Shown: positions 15,432 through 23,706, counted from the first letter of the stretch. The stretch: 58,647 nucleotides of DNA from MWBV01 sp964447315 (GCA_964447315.1 CAYURQ010000004.1:1-58647); one strand, 5' to 3'. A program made the numbers and translations. The notes: generated from the letters alone by a model not told the origin.

Positions 15432-16898
15432 ATGGGTCGTGAAGAACAAATAATAAATGAACGTTTGAAAAAACTAGATGCAATTAGGGAACAAGGAATT
15501 GACCCTTACCCAAATTCATTTGATAAAAAACAAACTTGTCTTGAATGCAGTAAAGGCAAAATAAAATCAAAAGTTAAAACAGCTGGACGTTTAATGACTA
15601 AACGTGATTTAGGAAAAATTGCTTTTTGTGGTTTAAAAGACCAGTCTGGTAGGGTTCAAATTGTTTTTCAAGAACAGAAAACTCCTCAAAAAGAAAGAGA
15701 ATTTTTTAAAAAATATCTAGATGCTGGAGATTTTATAGGGGTTGAGGGAGAAATAATAAAAACAAAAACAGGAGAGATTTCTGTTTTAGTTAAAAAATTA
15801 ACAATTCTCAGTAAATCAATTTTGCCTCTTCCTGAAAAATGGAAAGGAATCCAAGATGATGAAGAACGTTACAGAAAAAGATATTTAGATATTCTTATGA
15901 ATGATGAAGTTAAAGAAATGTTCATTAAAAAATCCCGTTTTTGGAATTCAATTAGAAGTTTCTTAATAAAAAGAGATTTTTTAGAAGTTGAAACACCTGT
16001 TCTTGAAAACTCAGCAGGAGGGGCTTCTGCAACTCCTTTTAAAACTCATCATAATGCTCTTGATTTAGATGTTTACTTAAGAATATCTATGGGAGAACTT
16101 TGGCAAAAAAAACTAATGGTTGCTGGATATGACAAAACCTTTGAAATTGGAAGGCAGTTTAGAAACGAAGGGATGGATATGGAACATTTACAAGATTATA
16201 CTCAAATGGAATTTTACTGGGCTTATGCAAATTATGAAATGGGAATGAAACTTGTTGAGGAAATGTATAAGTATGTTGCAAAAGAAGTTCTTGGAAAATT
16301 AAAATTTGAGAAAAATGGATATAAAGTTGACTTAAGTAAAAAATGGGAAAAATATGATTTTGAATCAATAATCAAAAAACATACTGGAATTGATATTTAC
16401 AAAGCCAGCAAACAAAATATTATGAAAAAACTTAAGGAATTAAAATTAGATTTTGATACAGAAGTTGGCAAATGGAGGCTTATTGATTTATTATGGAAAT
16501 ATTGCAGAAAAAAACTTTCAGGACCTGGATTTTTAATTGGACAACCAGTTGAACTTACTCCTTTGGCTAAGAGAAACCCTGAAGATTCAAGAAAAGTTCA
16601 GCAGTTTCAAGTTATTCTTGCAGGTAGTGAAGTTGGAAATGGTTATTCTGAGTTAAATGATGCAATGGATCAGGAAGAACGTTTTAAAATACAATCAAAG
16701 CAAAAAGATGCTGGAGATGAAGATTCAATGGAACATGATAAAGGATTTGTTGAAGCATTGAAATATGGAATGCCTCCAACATGCGGATTTGGAGTAAGTG
16801 AAAGACTTTTTGGATTTTTAATGGATAAACCATTAAGAGAATGTGTTATTTTTCCTTTAATGAAACCAGAAGAAGAAAAAGCAAGTAAGAAAAAATAA
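15432..16898 (+). CDS. lysS: lysyl-tRNA synthetase, class II
   Basis: 488 residues. The N-terminal OB-fold anticodon-binding domain (about 45-140) is followed by a class II catalytic core. Motif 2 is FRNEGMDMEHLQDYTQMEFY, and motif 3 is the C-terminal GFGVSERLFGFLMD segment. FLIGQPVELTPLAKR and GNGYSELNDAMDQEERF are typical LysRS-II segments. Many archaea use class I LysRS, so the class II enzyme is informative about lineage or transfer. A TATA-like TATATAAAATA lies about 26 bp upstream. The stop overlaps the histone start (TAATG). Confidence 0.95.
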   Translation: MGREEQIINERLKKLDAIREQGIDPYPNSFDKKQTCLECSKGKIKSKVKTAGRLMTKRDLGKIAFCGLKDQSGRVQIVFQEQKTPQKEREFFKKYLDAGDFIGVEGEIIKTKTGEISVLVKKLTILSKSILPLPEKWKGIQDDEERYRKRYLDILMNDEVKEMFIKKSRFWNSIRSFLIKRDFLEVETPVLENSAGGASATPFKTHHNALDLDVYLRISMGELWQKKLMVAGYDKTFEIGRQFRNEGMDMEHLQDYTQMEFYWAYANYEMGMKLVEEMYKYVAKEVLGKLKFEKNGYKVDLSKKWEKYDFESIIKKHTGIDIYKASKQNIMKKLKELKLDFDTEVGKWRLIDLLWKYCRKKLSGPGFLIGQPVELTPLAKRNPEDSRKVQQFQVILAGSEVGNGYSELNDAMDQEERFKIQSKQKDAGDEDSMEHDKGFVEALKYGMPPTCGFGVSERLFGFLMDKPLRECVIFPLMKPEEEKASKKK

Positions 16899-17083
16899 TG
16901 GCACTAATAATTAAATCAAACATCAGAAAAACCGTTAAGGACCTTGATAAAGACAATGCTATAAGTAGTGTTGCAGAAGAAGTTGAAATGGCTCTTGAAA
17001 GAAAAGTTGAAGAAATTCTTTTACAAGGAATTCAAAGAGCTAAAGCAAATAACAGAAGAACACTTCAGTCACGTGATTTGTAG
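16898..17083 (+). CDS. short archaeal histone lacking most of helix alpha-3
   Basis: 61 residues. KSNIRKTVKDL (alpha-1 region), then the long central helix VAEEVEMALERKVEEILLQGIQRAKANNRRT, and the loop-2 TLQSRDL, after which the protein ends. Canonical HMf-type histones are 66-69 residues and continue with a full alpha-3. Histones with the same truncated end (RxxANxRxTLxxxDL) are known as a separate class in bacteria and archaea. The DNA-binding residues of the N-R-R-T loop are present. It is co-translated with lysS through a 1-base overlap. Confidence 0.85.
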   Translation: MALIIKSNIRKTVKDLDKDNAISSVAEEVEMALERKVEEILLQGIQRAKANNRRTLQSRDL

Positions 17084-17171
17084 AATTTAAAATTTAAGAA
17101 AAACAATATTTTTATTTATATTAATTTTAATTGAGTTTAACAATCGCAATTTTGAAAACTTTCGAAAAAAG

Positions 17172-17190
17172 TTGTGTGGAGCCTACAAGG
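17172..17190 (+). repeat. left copy of 19-bp imperfect direct repeat flanking the UV-repair island
   Basis: TTGTGTGGAGCCTACAAGG matches TTGCGTGGATTCTACAAGG at 20973-20991 in 16 of 19 positions, in the same orientation. The left copy runs into a terminator-like hairpin. An insertion or recombination site is an inference. Confidence 0.45.
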
Positions 17191-17216
17191 AGAAATCTAT
17201 GTAATGTAGGTTTTTT
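17182..17216 (+). terminator. hairpin plus T-run downstream of lysS-histone
   Basis: CCTACA (17182-17187) pairs with TGTAGG (17205-17210) and is followed by six T residues. This resembles an intrinsic terminator for the lysS-histone transcript. The loop is long (17 nt). Confidence 0.45.
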
Positions 17217-17266
17217 CAAATATTATTATCAAAGAGTTTATATATTATATTGAGTTATTACAGGCT

Positions 17267-18589
17267 ATGAATCAAGTAACAATAATTTTTCCAAATCAAC
17301 TCTTCAAGAATCATCCAGGTATAGAAAAGGATAGGAAGATTCTGTTAATTGAGGAAAAAAGATTTTTTACAGATTTTAAATTTCATGTGAAAAAGTTGAT
17401 ACTTCACAGAGCATCAATGAAAGCTTACTTTGATTTTCTCAAGAAGAAAGGATATGATGTTGAGTATATTGAATATAACGTGGATTGGAAAAATAAAGTG
17501 AAAGACAATGAAATAATTTTAGTAAAACCTTTTGATGTTGAGCTTGAAAAAAGAATTCCAAAAAATGCTATACTACTAGAAAATCCAAGTTTTCTTGGAG
17601 GAGAATTGAAAAAAGCAAAGAAGTACATTATGGGTAATTTTTACAAAAAGCAAAGAGCAAGGCTGAATATTCTTATGGATGGTGAAAAACCATTGGGAGG
17701 TAAATGGAGTTTTGATGAAGATAATAGAAAAAAACTTCCAAAAGATCACCAGGTACCACCTATTAAAAAATATGACAATAAATATGTGTCAGAAGCTATC
17801 CAATATGTAAAAAAAAATTTTCCTGATAATCTTGGAGATTACAATGAATTCATATATCCTGTGACTTTTCAAGAAGCTGATGAACATCTAAACATATTTG
17901 TAAAAGAACGCCTGAAACTTTTTGGAGATTATGAAGATGCGATTTCTCAGGAACACTATATCATATATCACTCTATTTTATCATCTTCCTTGAACATTGG
18001 ACTTTTAACTCCAAGACAAATTATTGATGAAGTTCTCAAATCTAAAGTACCAATCAACTCTAAAGAAGGATTTATCAGGCAAATTATCGGATGGAGGGAG
18101 TTTATTCTGCAAATTTATCTTTTGGAAGGTGAGAACCAGAGAGCATCTAATTTCTTCAATGCTACAAAAAAATTGCCTGATGCATTTTATCATGGTGAAA
18201 CAGGAATTGAACCTCTAGATAATGTAATTGTAAAAGTGTTAAAGAATTCCTATTGTCATCATATAGAACGACTGATGATATTAACTAACTACATGTTGCT
18301 AAAAGGGTATAACCCTAACGAGATATATAGATGGTTTATGGAGATGTTTATTGATGCCTATGACTGGGTAATGGTTCCAAATATTTACGGAATGGCACTG
18401 TATGCTGATGGAGGACTTATGTCTTCTAAACCCTATATAAGCTCATCAAACTATATATTGAAGATGAGTGACTTCAAAAAAGGTAACTGGTGCGAGGAGT
18501 GGAATAATTTATATTGGAACTTCTTGAAGCTGCATAAAAATAAATTAAAAAATAATCCTAGAATGGCTCTTATGTTAAAACGAGTATGA
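17267..18589 (+). CDS. FeS-BCP/CryPro-type photolyase-related protein without the full FeS cysteine set
   Basis: 440 residues of the deoxyribodipyrimidine photolyase-related (prokaryotic 6-4 photolyase/cryptochrome) family. The N-terminal Rossmann-like domain starts VTIIFPNQLF. The C-terminal FAD domain carries GFIRQIIGWREFI, NSYCHHIERLMILTNYML, MEMFIDAYDWVMVPN and ALYADGGLMSSKPYISSSNY. Classical members bind a 4Fe-4S cluster through four cysteines, three of them in a C-terminal Cys-rich loop. Here that loop is SDFKKGNWCEEWNNLYW, with only one Cys, so no normal cluster is expected. A cluster-less subgroup is known. The codon usage looks less A/T-extreme than that of the neighbours. Confidence 0.85.
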   Translation: MNQVTIIFPNQLFKNHPGIEKDRKILLIEEKRFFTDFKFHVKKLILHRASMKAYFDFLKKKGYDVEYIEYNVDWKNKVKDNEIILVKPFDVELEKRIPKNAILLENPSFLGGELKKAKKYIMGNFYKKQRARLNILMDGEKPLGGKWSFDEDNRKKLPKDHQVPPIKKYDNKYVSEAIQYVKKNFPDNLGDYNEFIYPVTFQEADEHLNIFVKERLKLFGDYEDAISQEHYIIYHSILSSSLNIGLLTPRQIIDEVLKSKVPINSKEGFIRQIIGWREFILQIYLLEGENQRASNFFNATKKLPDAFYHGETGIEPLDNVIVKVLKNSYCHHIERLMILTNYMLLKGYNPNEIYRWFMEMFIDAYDWVMVPNIYGMALYADGGLMSSKPYISSSNYILKMSDFKKGNWCEEWNNLYWNFLKLHKNKLKNNPRMALMLKRV

Positions 18590-18691
18590 AATAATCGCTG
18601 AACTTCTATTTTATTTTTTTCATAAAAAGAAACGCGTATCATCAAAGCCGAATGATCATAAAATTAAAGAAAAACTAAGGAATCCTAAAAT

Positions 18692-20080
18692 CTAATTTAA
18701 TTTATTTAAAACATTTCCATAAATTAATTTTGACTCAGAAGAAGCAACAGCATGATTTACTATGGCCTTTGGATATCTTAAGTTTTTATTGTAATCTAAA
18801 CCTAGTTTATGAATATCTTTAGAGGATAGTTTTTCTAGTTCTGGTATCCATTTTTTAATGTATTTACAATCTGGATCAAATTTTTCCTGCTGCCTCCAAG
18901 GATTAAAAATTCTGAAGTAGGGTTGCGCGTCACATCCTGTTGAAGCTGCCCATTGCCAATTACCATTATTTACAGCAGGATCATAATCAATTAGTTTTTG
19001 TGCAAAATATTTTTCTCCCCATCTCCAATCAATATGCAAATCTTTTATTAGAAAACTAGCTGTAATCATTCTAACTCTATTATGCATCCATCCAGTGGTA
19101 TTTAATTGCCTCATTCCTGCATCTACAAGGGGGAATCCGGTGTTTCCATCACACCAAGCTTGGAATTTTGACTTGTCATTTTCCCATTGAACCATATCAT
19201 ATTTCTTGTGAAAAGATCCTCCTATAACGTGAGGGTAATGATAAATTATATGTGTAAAGAAGTCTCTCCAATAAAGTTCATTAATTAAAATAGTATTATA
19301 CCCTAAACTTTCAAATAATGACCAATACACCTTTCTAATTGAAACAGTTCCGAATTTATTATGAGCTGAAAGTAATGTTGTTCCCTTTTTTGAAGGTATA
19401 TTTCTATCTACTGAATAATTTTTGAGATTTTTTGCATTTTCAAGCAAATTAATTGCCTCTTTTAATCCTCCTTTTAATAATACATTTTGGTTTTTATGAG
19501 GTAAAATCTTTTCAAATATATCCTTTTCCACTTCACCATTTATTTTTTCCTTATAATAATTTTTATGATTATTATTTACTGGTTTAGATACTGGAATTAA
19601 TTTAGATTTTCTGATAAAAGGAGTGGATATTGTGTATGGTTTTCCATCATCTTTAATTACTGCTCCAGGTGGATTAAGTAAAGCATCATGAAATATATTA
19701 CATTCAACACCTTTTTTTCTACAAATCATTTCTATATTTTCATCTCTTTTTCTGCTAAAAGGTGTGTAATCTGCATTGAAAAAAACTGCTTGAATATTAT
19801 TTTGACTCAATAAATTTTCAACTACTTGTTCAGAATTATCATAAAATATGTAAAGTTTACCACCTTTTTTTATCAGGTCAGTGTCCAAATCTTTAAGACA
19901 ATTTATCATAAACTCAACAAGATAATCTGACCTATATTTATTATTCTCTAATTGCTTCTTGTCAAGGATAAAACAAGGGATTACATTCTCAGAATCATTA
20001 AGAGCAGCAATCAAAGCAGTATTATCTTCTAATCTTAAATCTCTTCTAAAAATATGTAAAGATAATTTATATTTCTTCAT
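18692..20080 (-). CDS. phrB: class I CPD photolyase
   Basis: About 462 residues, using the start MKKYKLSLHIF (20080), where the family normally begins. An in-frame ATG at 20113 would add 11 unlikely residues. The enzyme repairs cyclobutane pyrimidine dimers with blue light. Landmarks are FRRDLRLEDNTAL (antenna domain start), GFPLVDAGMRQLNTTGWMHNR and FLIKDLHIDWRWGE (FAD site), and then DPAVNNGNWQWAASTGCDAQPYFRIFNP. Together they give the class 1 photolyase signature with the Trp electron chain. It overlaps the end of the upstream nitroreductase gene by 14 bp, so the two are co-translated. Confidence 0.93.
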   Translation of the reverse strand: MKKYKLSLHIFRRDLRLEDNTALIAALNDSENVIPCFILDKKQLENNKYRSDYLVEFMINCLKDLDTDLIKKGGKLYIFYDNSEQVVENLLSQNNIQAVFFNADYTPFSRKRDENIEMICRKKGVECNIFHDALLNPPGAVIKDDGKPYTISTPFIRKSKLIPVSKPVNNNHKNYYKEKINGEVEKDIFEKILPHKNQNVLLKGGLKEAINLLENAKNLKNYSVDRNIPSKKGTTLLSAHNKFGTVSIRKVYWSLFESLGYNTILINELYWRDFFTHIIYHYPHVIGGSFHKKYDMVQWENDKSKFQAWCDGNTGFPLVDAGMRQLNTTGWMHNRVRMITASFLIKDLHIDWRWGEKYFAQKLIDYDPAVNNGNWQWAASTGCDAQPYFRIFNPWRQQEKFDPDCKYIKKWIPELEKLSSKDIHKLGLDYNKNLRYPKAIVNHAVASSESKLIYGNVLNKLN

Positions 20081-20678
20081 TTTTAACGGCTTTTTTAAGC
20101 ACGAACTCATCAATAAAAAAAATTTCTTGGATTTTTTTTCTTTCTTTATGCTTGATAATTTTATTTATTATGCTATTTCTTATCTTACTTTTTATTCCCA
20201 ACTTCTTTGATTCATAACCAACTGCACACACAACTAATATATCATAATCAAGCGGTATTGAAAGTGATTTTTTAACTTTGGACGATACAAAACCACCCAT
20301 TTGATGAGTTTTAAGGCCTTGATTTTCTGCTTCTATAACCAAAGACATCATGCTCAATGCACTATCATAAATGTGATAAGGGATATTGTTTGCGGATTTC
20401 TGAAATTTCTCATGAGTAAATAAAACTATTAAAAGTGGAGCGCTCTTTGCCCAACCATTACCAGGCAATAAAGAATGCTCTAATTTTTTTCTATTCTTGG
20501 ATTTTTTATCTACAAGCACATAACGCCATGGTTGATTATTGAAACCACTAGGAGCTAATCTAGCTGCTTCTAAGATAGAATTAATTTTTTCATTTTCAAT
20601 TGGCTTATCAAGGAAATCTCTTGGACTATAACGATTTCTTATTGAATTCAAGATTTTATGAGGATTATTTTCTTTCAT
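20067..20678 (-). CDS. nitroreductase-family flavoprotein
   Basis: 203 residues. IRNRYSPRDFLDKPI (about 13-27) and LEAARLAPSGFNNQPWRYVLV (about 36-56) are the FMN-binding start of NAD(P)H nitroreductases. YDSALSMMSLVIEAENQGLKTHQMGGF is the central helix, and ILVVCAVGY is near the end. A tail of about 45 residues rich in Lys/Ile is unusual. Its place directly before phrB, with overlap, suggests a linked flavin/redox function. This is an inference. Confidence 0.9.
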   Translation of the reverse strand: MKENNPHKILNSIRNRYSPRDFLDKPIENEKINSILEAARLAPSGFNNQPWRYVLVDKKSKNRKKLEHSLLPGNGWAKSAPLLIVLFTHEKFQKSANNIPYHIYDSALSMMSLVIEAENQGLKTHQMGGFVSSKVKKSLSIPLDYDILVVCAVGYESKKLGIKSKIRNSIINKIIKHKERKKIQEIFFIDEFVLKKAVKNEEI

Positions 20679-20688
20679 TATTAACTAC

Positions 20689-20898
20689 CTATAAAGCTTT
20701 GAAAGCACTTTTTTCTTTATCTTTTATTTCAAGCACTATATCAAAATCAACATCTTTGGTTAAGCAAATATAACTTTTAAAATTTTCTATATCAATATGC
20801 TGAATATGTTTGCCAATTTTTGACTTTTGAATATTTCTATATAATTCTTTTAATGCCTCTAGGTTCCCCTAGATATCTGAGATAACTACAAGCCTCAT
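20689..20898 (-). pseudogene. relic: metallophosphoesterase-like start joined to UV-damage endonuclease (UvdE) C-terminus
   Basis: Reading from ATG 20898 gives MRLVVISDI, then TAG (20871-20869), then GNLEALKEL. A metallophosphoesterase normally reads MRxxVISDIHGNLEAL, so the stop replaces the metal-binding His. The same frame continues to a stop at 20689 with IGKHIQHIDIENFKSYI and VDFDIVLEIKDKEKSAF, which look like the end of UvdE (HxDYI, then FDxMLEAKxKExA with the metal Glu). The two pieces together are only 70 codons. It lies 11 bp upstream of the nitroreductase start. The UvdE match is from memory of the family and not from a search. Confidence 0.6.
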
Positions 20899-20972
20899 AT
20901 AAAATATAAAAAATTATCTTAAAGAAATTTCCTCGAACATCGGGATTAAAAGAAGTTTTGCAGAGTAAAAAT

Positions 20973-20991
20973 TTGCGTGGATTCTACAAGG
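20973..20991 (+). repeat. right copy of 19-bp imperfect direct repeat flanking the UV-repair island
   Basis: TTGCGTGGATTCTACAAGG, 16/19 identical to 17172-17190. It lies in a gene-free stretch (20899-21114) that also contains a perfect AACGAA/TTCGTT hairpin (21010-21015/21025-21030). I see no other gene there. Confidence 0.45.
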
Positions 20992-21083
20992 CGTGGCACG
21001 AGCAGAACAAACGAAGTAAGTGAATTCGTTAGTTTCCAATCTCCAAAAATTCTTTGATATCGTAGTTGCTGAAAATTAAGATA

Positions 21084-21106
21084 AACTTTTAAATCATTAA
21101 TTCTTT
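21084..21106 (+). promoter_or_regulatory. promoter of the 21115 operon
   Basis: CTTTTAAAT followed by ATTAATTCTT lies 9-31 bp before the ATG at 21115, the same two-part layout as at 8429 and 9111. A leaderless start is likely. Confidence 0.45.
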
Positions 21107-21114
21107 ATTCAAGA

Positions 21115-21567
21115 ATGAAATCAAAAAAAGAGGCAGTGATTGAAAAGAAAAAGCAAAAAATTAAAGAAAGAAAAAAACGTGAGAGAAGAAAAACCTCAAG
21201 AAATTTTGTTATTGCTCTTTCTCTTGTTAGCATAATTGGATTTATTAGCATTATTCTTGATAGTTTATTTTTCATTGACATAAGTGGTTATATTGATACA
21301 TTATGGTTACTTGCACTTGGTTTAGGACTAATTTTAGAAACTTCACTTCGTGAATTAAGAGCCATAGAAAGAAAAGGTTTAAACTCTGATTATTTAGGAA
21401 AAATTACAATGATTGTTGTTGGAACTCTTGCTATTATTGCAGGAGCATTAAGTATTCCTCAAATTAATATACAAAATCCTTCTTTTTTCGCAGTGAAAGG
21501 GATTATTAGTTTGCTTGCAATAGTATTCATAATCTTGCAAACATGGGTGGCAAAAAATACTGAATAA
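21115..21567 (+). CDS. multi-pass membrane protein with charged N-terminus
   Basis: 150 residues. A highly charged, Lys-rich N-terminal segment (about 1-28) is followed by four predicted membrane helices (about 30-52, 60-78, 96-112 and 123-144). No catalytic motif is visible. It is joined to the next small membrane protein by TAA-A-ATG. The function is unknown. Confidence 0.65.
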   Translation: MKSKKEAVIEKKKQKIKERKKRERRKTSRNFVIALSLVSIIGFISIILDSLFFIDISGYIDTLWLLALGLGLILETSLRELRAIERKGLNSDYLGKITMIVVGTLAIIAGALSIPQINIQNPSFFAVKGIISLLAIVFIILQTWVAKNTE

Positions 21568-21568
21568 A

Positions 21569-21757
21569 ATGGCAAGAAAAAGATACCATAGAACAACTTA
21601 CAGAAGAAGATTTCCTGTACTTGCAGCTTTGGTGTTAGTATTTGCAGGAACCTGGTTATTAAGAGAGCTTGAAGTTATTGATTTAAACCTTCCTTGGTTA
21701 CCTGTTGTTTTAATTATTATTGCAATTGGAGTTATTTTTAACAGGTTATTAAGTTAA
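21569..21757 (+). CDS. small two-helix membrane protein
   Basis: 62 residues. A basic N-terminus (ARKRYHRTTYRRR) precedes helix 1 (about 15-30), then a short acidic LRELEVIDL loop, then helix 2 (about 41-60). This resembles LiaF/LiaI-type transmembrane hairpins only in general form. It is probably a partner of the preceding gene because the two are translationally coupled. Confidence 0.6.
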   Translation: MARKRYHRTTYRRRFPVLAALVLVFAGTWLLRELEVIDLNLPWLPVVLIIIAIGVIFNRLLS

Positions 21758-21869
21758 TCTTTGAAATGAGAATTAATTGAAAGAAAACAGGCAAGTTGTT
21801 TGGAAAATATCTTTTATATTGATTATTTTATATCGTTAATCTTTTAAGTGTAAAATTCTTAAGTGTTTA

Positions 21870-23018
21870 ATGGTGAAAAAAGGTGATATATTATTTAATA
21901 AAAGTGTTAATGTACTTAAAAGCTTAGTTCTTAAAAACGGAGGTATAACAGCAACTCCAAAACAAGGAGGATATCCTTTTGTTTATACTCGTGATGGAGT
22001 TATAATCTCTAAGGCTCTTAATAGAATCGGGTTGGTTAAAGAAAGTGAAAGATTTTATTACTTCATGAAAAAATTTACTAAAATTGAAGATTATGGAGAG
22101 GTTTTTCAAAGATATAATTTAAATGGATTGCCTTCTGTAACTAGAAAAAACCAAAATGATAATGAAGGAATGTTATTGCATGGAATTTATGACACTTACC
22201 AATTCAACAAAGATAAAAGTTTTTTGCAAGAGATGTGGCCTGTTATAAATGATGTTGTTAATTTAATTAAAAAATATTCCAAAACAGGATTAGTAAAAAC
22301 AGAAAGAAGTATTCATGAATTTTATAGATTAGAAAGAGGGTATGAATTATGGGCTAATTGTGCATGTTGTCGGGGAATTAGAGATGCTTCTGAAGTAGCT
22401 AAGATTCTTGGTTATAAAAAAGAATCTCTTGAATGGAACAATTTATATGAAAAACTCTATACAAATATTATGAAAAAACTCTTTGATAAAAAACAAGGAG
22501 TTTTTATTAAAAATCCCCGTTATAAAAATGCTCCAGATATAACTCAACTTGCTCCTTTTTATTTTAAAATTATCCAGGATAAAAAGCTCCTTAAAAAAAC
22601 ACTTAAACATATTGAAGAACACCTTAGCAACAAAGAAATCGGAGGTATAAGAAGATTTAGAAGATTTGAAATCTGTAAGGACTGGCATTGGTATACTGGA
22701 GGAAGTGGGAGTTGGGTTAATTTTACAATATGGATGGCAAAATTTTACAAAAAAGTTGGAAATAACAAAAAATCTACTGAGTATGTTAAATGGGTGAAAG
22801 AACTTGCTAAAATAAATAATAATTTGCTTCCAGAACATGTTGCAATCCAAGAAGAATATAATTTATGGAAAGAACATGAAATAGAATTCAACCAAAGAAT
22901 TATCAATGCAATGAAAAAAACAGAAAAAACAATGAAAAAATTTAAGAATGAAAAAATTGCATTTTGGGCAAATCCTTTGGGATGGACTCATGCAGAATAT
23001 ATTTTACTTGAAGTTTGA
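21870..23018 (+). CDS. GH15-like (glucoamylase/trehalase-type) protein, cytoplasmic
   Basis: 382 residues forming an alpha/alpha toroid of the GH15 family. GGYPFVYTRDGVIISKAL (33-50) is the substrate-site start, NDNEGMLLHGIYDTYQF the second barrel helix, LPEH the expected general-base position, and PLGWTHAEYILLEV (369-382) the typical C-terminal motif. The domain is shorter than standard enzymes, which carry an extra N-terminal beta domain, and there is no signal peptide. The position where many GH15 enzymes have the acid Glu (WE) reads W161-A162, so activity is uncertain. Confidence 0.75.
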   Translation: MVKKGDILFNKSVNVLKSLVLKNGGITATPKQGGYPFVYTRDGVIISKALNRIGLVKESERFYYFMKKFTKIEDYGEVFQRYNLNGLPSVTRKNQNDNEGMLLHGIYDTYQFNKDKSFLQEMWPVINDVVNLIKKYSKTGLVKTERSIHEFYRLERGYELWANCACCRGIRDASEVAKILGYKKESLEWNNLYEKLYTNIMKKLFDKKQGVFIKNPRYKNAPDITQLAPFYFKIIQDKKLLKKTLKHIEEHLSNKEIGGIRRFRRFEICKDWHWYTGGSGSWVNFTIWMAKFYKKVGNNKKSTEYVKWVKELAKINNNLLPEHVAIQEEYNLWKEHEIEFNQRIINAMKKTEKTMKKFKNEKIAFWANPLGWTHAEYILLEV

Positions 23019-23056
23019 ATCTAAATATTTAAATATAGTTAATTTTGGTTAAATTA

Positions 23057-23386
23057 ATGGAAAAATCAATTAAAGCAGGATTAATAACAACATCAGCAAT
23101 TGCTTTAGTAATTAGTTTAAGTACTTTAGCTAAAGATAGTATAAGTTTGGAATCAAAAGCAAGCAATGAAATAAATATCAACTTAAAAAAATCTTTTAAT
23201 AAAATTAAAGATAAATTAAGGCCTGCTAATTATTATATGCCAATAATGGATGAACACAAAAATCTAAATCCTAAAACAGATGATATTTTAGATTGGGTTT
23301 TCCATTATAGGGATGGTTCAATAGATACTCTTTATGGAAAAATAGATTATAGAGGAAAATTAATCTATACTCGCACAAAACCTTAA
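23057..23386 (+). CDS. short secreted or anchored hypothetical protein
   Basis: 109 residues from ATG 23057; a TTG at 23045 in frame is less likely. The N-terminus KSIKAGLITTSAIALVISLSTLA is a signal peptide or anchor, after which the protein is soluble (NYYMPIMDEH, DWVFHYRDGSIDTLYGKIDYRGK). A TATA-like AATATTTAAATATAG lies about 20-33 bp upstream. No family is recognised. Confidence 0.55.
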   Translation: MEKSIKAGLITTSAIALVISLSTLAKDSISLESKASNEININLKKSFNKIKDKLRPANYYMPIMDEHKNLNPKTDDILDWVFHYRDGSIDTLYGKIDYRGKLIYTRTKP

Positions 23387-23391
23387 ATAAT

Positions 23392-23631
23392 TTATTTTTT
23401 ATTGATAGAATCTATTTCTTTTGCAAGAATATAATCTTTATCTGTTACTTTATTTTCCGAATGAGTAAACAAACTTATTTTAACTTTATTATAAGAATGA
23501 ATGAATATATCAGGATGATGATGATTGTTTTCTGCTATTAAAGCTAGAGAATTCACAAATTCAATTGCTTTTTTGAAGTTCTCAAATTCAAATTCTTTCA
23601 CTAATAATCCTTGCTTTATTTCCCATTCCAT
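23392..23631 (-). CDS. pterin-4a-carbinolamine dehydratase (PCD/DCoH) family
   Basis: 79 residues with the family core. NNHHHPDIFIHSYNKVKISLFTH (about 35-57) contains the HHHPD catalytic cluster, and the C-terminal VTDKDYILAKEID is typical. The enzyme recycles 4a-hydroxytetrahydropterin. In archaea the substrate may be another pterin, such as a molybdopterin- or methanopterin-type cofactor. It is shorter than typical (about 95-110), missing the N-terminal helix. It is convergent with the gene at 23057. Confidence 0.85.
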   Translation of the reverse strand: MEWEIKQGLLVKEFEFENFKKAIEFVNSLALIAENNHHHPDIFIHSYNKVKISLFTHSENKVTDKDYILAKEIDSINKK

Positions 23632-23706
23632 AAATAAAAGAATAATGAAAAGTATAAAAATCTTTTTTATAAAAATTTAAATAAATAAAAAATTGTTTAT
23701 TTTAAT

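Noticed and set aside
20869..20871. In-frame TAG as a readthrough (pyrrolysine-type) codon
   Set aside because: It replaces a metal-binding His and the fused product is only 70 codons joining parts of two families, so a relic is more likely.
17172..20991. Transposon or integrated element
   Set aside because: No transposase, integrase or terminal inverted repeats are present. Only the direct repeat supports a mobile origin, so it is kept as an inference and not annotated as a mobile element.
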